Positions 43,760-44,935 of a stretch of DNA of 44,935 bases are shown piece by piece. Below the pieces are notes generated by a model. The model was not told the DNA's origin. It worked only from the letters and a program-made list of their open reading frames with translations, and did not search any database. The stretch lies in the NCBI GenBank assembly GCA_028280885.1, contig JANQKY010000032.1, forward strand, positions 1-44,935. The letters run 5' to 3'. Source of the stretch: Tepidamorphus sp. (GTDB lineage Bacteria > Pseudomonadota > Alphaproteobacteria > Rhizobiales > Tepidamorphaceae). The position numbers and the translations under genes were made by a program. Position 1 is the first letter of the stretch, and each line of letters starts with the position of its first letter.

Positions 43760-44113
43760 GAACCAGCATATAACAGCATTGGATTTCAGAATTGTACTGG
43801 ATCAATCTAGTCGATTTTGGCAATTCCGAACCGCGTTGAGGCGGTTTTCGGTGCCGGGCCGCCGCGATGAACGCGAATCCCTTAGCCGGCGCGACCGGCC
43901 GGCCGCCCAACGCGCAGCGTGATATCGGCACCCACCTGCCCCGGCGTGATATTTTCGTCACAGCTGACGCGTTCCTGCATCACGAATAAGCGAGACCCAG
44001 GGTCGGCCAGTTGATTTTTAACCGTCTGTGAAAGAAAAATTCCCTCCATAGGAACTGCCCGGCGAATCAGGCGCCGGTTTCGGGAATTCTGGCTTTTCTG
44101 AGGACACGCACGC
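43760..44113. other. Divergent intergenic region aspT / L,D-transpeptidase
   Basis: A 354-bp gap. The part next to aspT is clearly AT-richer (43760-43830), as expected for a promoter, and another AT-rich stretch with TTGATTTTTAACC lies around 44012-44040. No box pair could be fixed with confidence. A minus-strand open frame through the region has no ribosome site and is not convincing. Confidence 0.45.
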
Positions 44114-44686
44114 ATGAAACGCCGTTTGTTTGCTCTGTTGGGTATCGCGGTCGCCCTGGTCATCGGCACCGTCGAGATTGCACGCGCGGAAATCGATCCG
44201 CTGACCGGCCGGCGGCTGGAAAGCGGCGGCGTCTGGGCCTATACGCCCATTCCGCGCAAGATCGTGAACTTCAACGATAAATACGCACCGGGTACGATCG
44301 TGGTGAACACCCCGGAGCGGCGCCTTTATCTGATCACCGAAAAGGGCAAGGCAATCCGCTACGGCATCGGCGTCGGCCGCGAGGGCTTCCAGTTCTCGGG
44401 CACCTACAACCTGACGCGCAAGGCGGAATGGCCGAGCTGGACGCCACCCGCGGAGATGCGCCGCCGCCAGCCGGGACTGCCGAAATTCATGCCGGGCGGC
44501 CCGCAGAATCCGATGGGCGCGCGGGCACTCTATATCGGCTCGACGCTGTACCGCATCCACGGCACCAACGCCAACTGGAGCATCGGCCGCGACCTGTCTT
44601 CGGGCTGCATCCGGATGCTCAATGACGATGTCATCGATCTCTACAACCGCGTGAAGGTCGGCACCCGGATCGTCGTCATCCAATAG
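44114..44686 (+). CDS. L,D-transpeptidase (ErfK/YbiS/YcfS/YnhG family)
   Basis: A 190-residue periplasmic enzyme that forms 3-3 cross-links in peptidoglycan or attaches proteins to it. Signal peptide about 1-25 (cleavage after ARA). The YkuD domain starts at TIVVNTPERRLYLI (about 61-74). The active site has His149 in RIHGTNANWSIGRDL and the nucleophile in SSGCIRM (Cys165). The segment PAEMRRRQPGLPKFMPGG (about 112-129) is typical of the rhizobial members. GAGG precedes the start. Alphaproteobacteria of this group carry many paralogues. Confidence 0.94.
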   Translation: MKRRLFALLGIAVALVIGTVEIARAEIDPLTGRRLESGGVWAYTPIPRKIVNFNDKYAPGTIVVNTPERRLYLITEKGKAIRYGIGVGREGFQFSGTYNLTRKAEWPSWTPPAEMRRRQPGLPKFMPGGPQNPMGARALYIGSTLYRIHGTNANWSIGRDLSSGCIRMLNDDVIDLYNRVKVGTRIVVIQ

Positions 44687-44747
44687 GTTTTCATCAAGAC
44701 TTTAACGAATGGGCCCGAGGCAACACGGGCGGGGCAACCTGGGGATG

Positions 44748-44785
44748 GGAGGCCGGAGCGGACCGCTCCGGCCTCCTTCCTTTTT
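44748..44785 (+). terminator. Rho-independent terminator after L,D-transpeptidase
   Basis: Long perfect stem, GGAGGCCGGAGCGG against its complement with a minimal loop, ending at 44776 and followed by TTCCTTTTT. It sits about 60 bp after the stop codon. The remaining 150 bp to the window end show no supported gene. Confidence 0.85.
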
Positions 44786-44935
44786 CGGGGTCCGTTTACG
44801 TCTCAGGACCGCCCAAGCCTACAGCGCTTTGTGACTAGGTAGGTGCAATTCTGTTTGCGATCGGCGAGTCGATCCGTCGTCGAGACCGGCGCAGGTCGAT
44901 GCGGGGCCCATGGGATTTGGGGGGCCAAGGCGGGC

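Noticed and set aside
43882..44169. 95-codon minus-strand frame upstream of aspT
   Set aside because: No ribosome site, overlaps the start of the L,D-transpeptidase gene, composition unlike neighbouring proteins.

Overview
The window is GC-rich chromosomal DNA of an alphaproteobacterium, most likely Hyphomicrobiales (Rhizobiales). The grounds are families concentrated in that group (DUF2865, DUF2783, two DUF2336 proteins, a receiver-like protein with a GPDRRR tail), a class II DAHP synthase, and many palindromic intergenic repeats of the rhizobial type. The genus cannot be fixed from the sequence alone. No rRNA, CRISPR array, prophage or intact transposase was seen.

Layout. 1-1338 is a gene-free mosaic of hairpin-rich repeats, including a 344-bp non-coding element with 13-bp terminal inverted repeats and a 9-bp target duplication. 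1339-9177 holds creA, a VOC protein divergent from a TetR regulator with twin operators, an aromatic-acid-type catabolic operon (FAH-family hydrolase, MBL-fold protein, flavin monooxygenase, DUF2783) divergent from a MarR regulator, and a secreted DUF2865 protein. 9149-14766 is a minus-strand housekeeping run: class II DAHP synthase, GFA-family protein, Nudix hydrolase, nadE, gltX. 14966-16879 is a VIT1/CCC1-type transporter coupled to a short MgtE. 16912-17674 is a TumE/TumA-type toxin-antitoxin pair. 17900-21691 is MFS, YbdK-type ligase, MFS. 21722-24481 is a secreted orphan, gor and rpiA. 24862-27695 is a periplasmic GDPD-family enzyme facing a succinate-semialdehyde dehydrogenase.

27823-32548 is the least explained part. 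A membrane protein with a cold-shock/OB-like N-terminus and a proline-rich tail is followed on the same strand by two tandem DUF2336 proteins and a receiver-like protein that has lost its phosphoacceptor aspartate and conserved lysine. This is the best candidate for an undescribed system, probably a phosphorylation-independent signalling module. 32763-33934 is gph, a second copy of the terminal-repeat element, and tRNA-Val(CAC) with its promoter. 34212-37289 is a complete tctCBA tripartite tricarboxylate transporter with a strong hairpin between tctC and tctB. 37519-39963 is a dimethylargininase and an aldehyde dehydrogenase. 40437-43759 is aspT-aspD, the aspartate:alanine exchanger with aspartate 4-decarboxylase, which together can generate proton motive force. 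44114-44686 is a periplasmic L,D-transpeptidase followed by a terminator.

Most long open frames opposite real genes are products of GC bias and were left out. Start sites were moved where a Shine-Dalgarno sequence or an overlap pointed to a different codon (FAH hydrolase, Nudix, NadE, DAHP synthase, TumA, DDAH and others). Family assignments rest on recognising motifs by eye; no database search was run.
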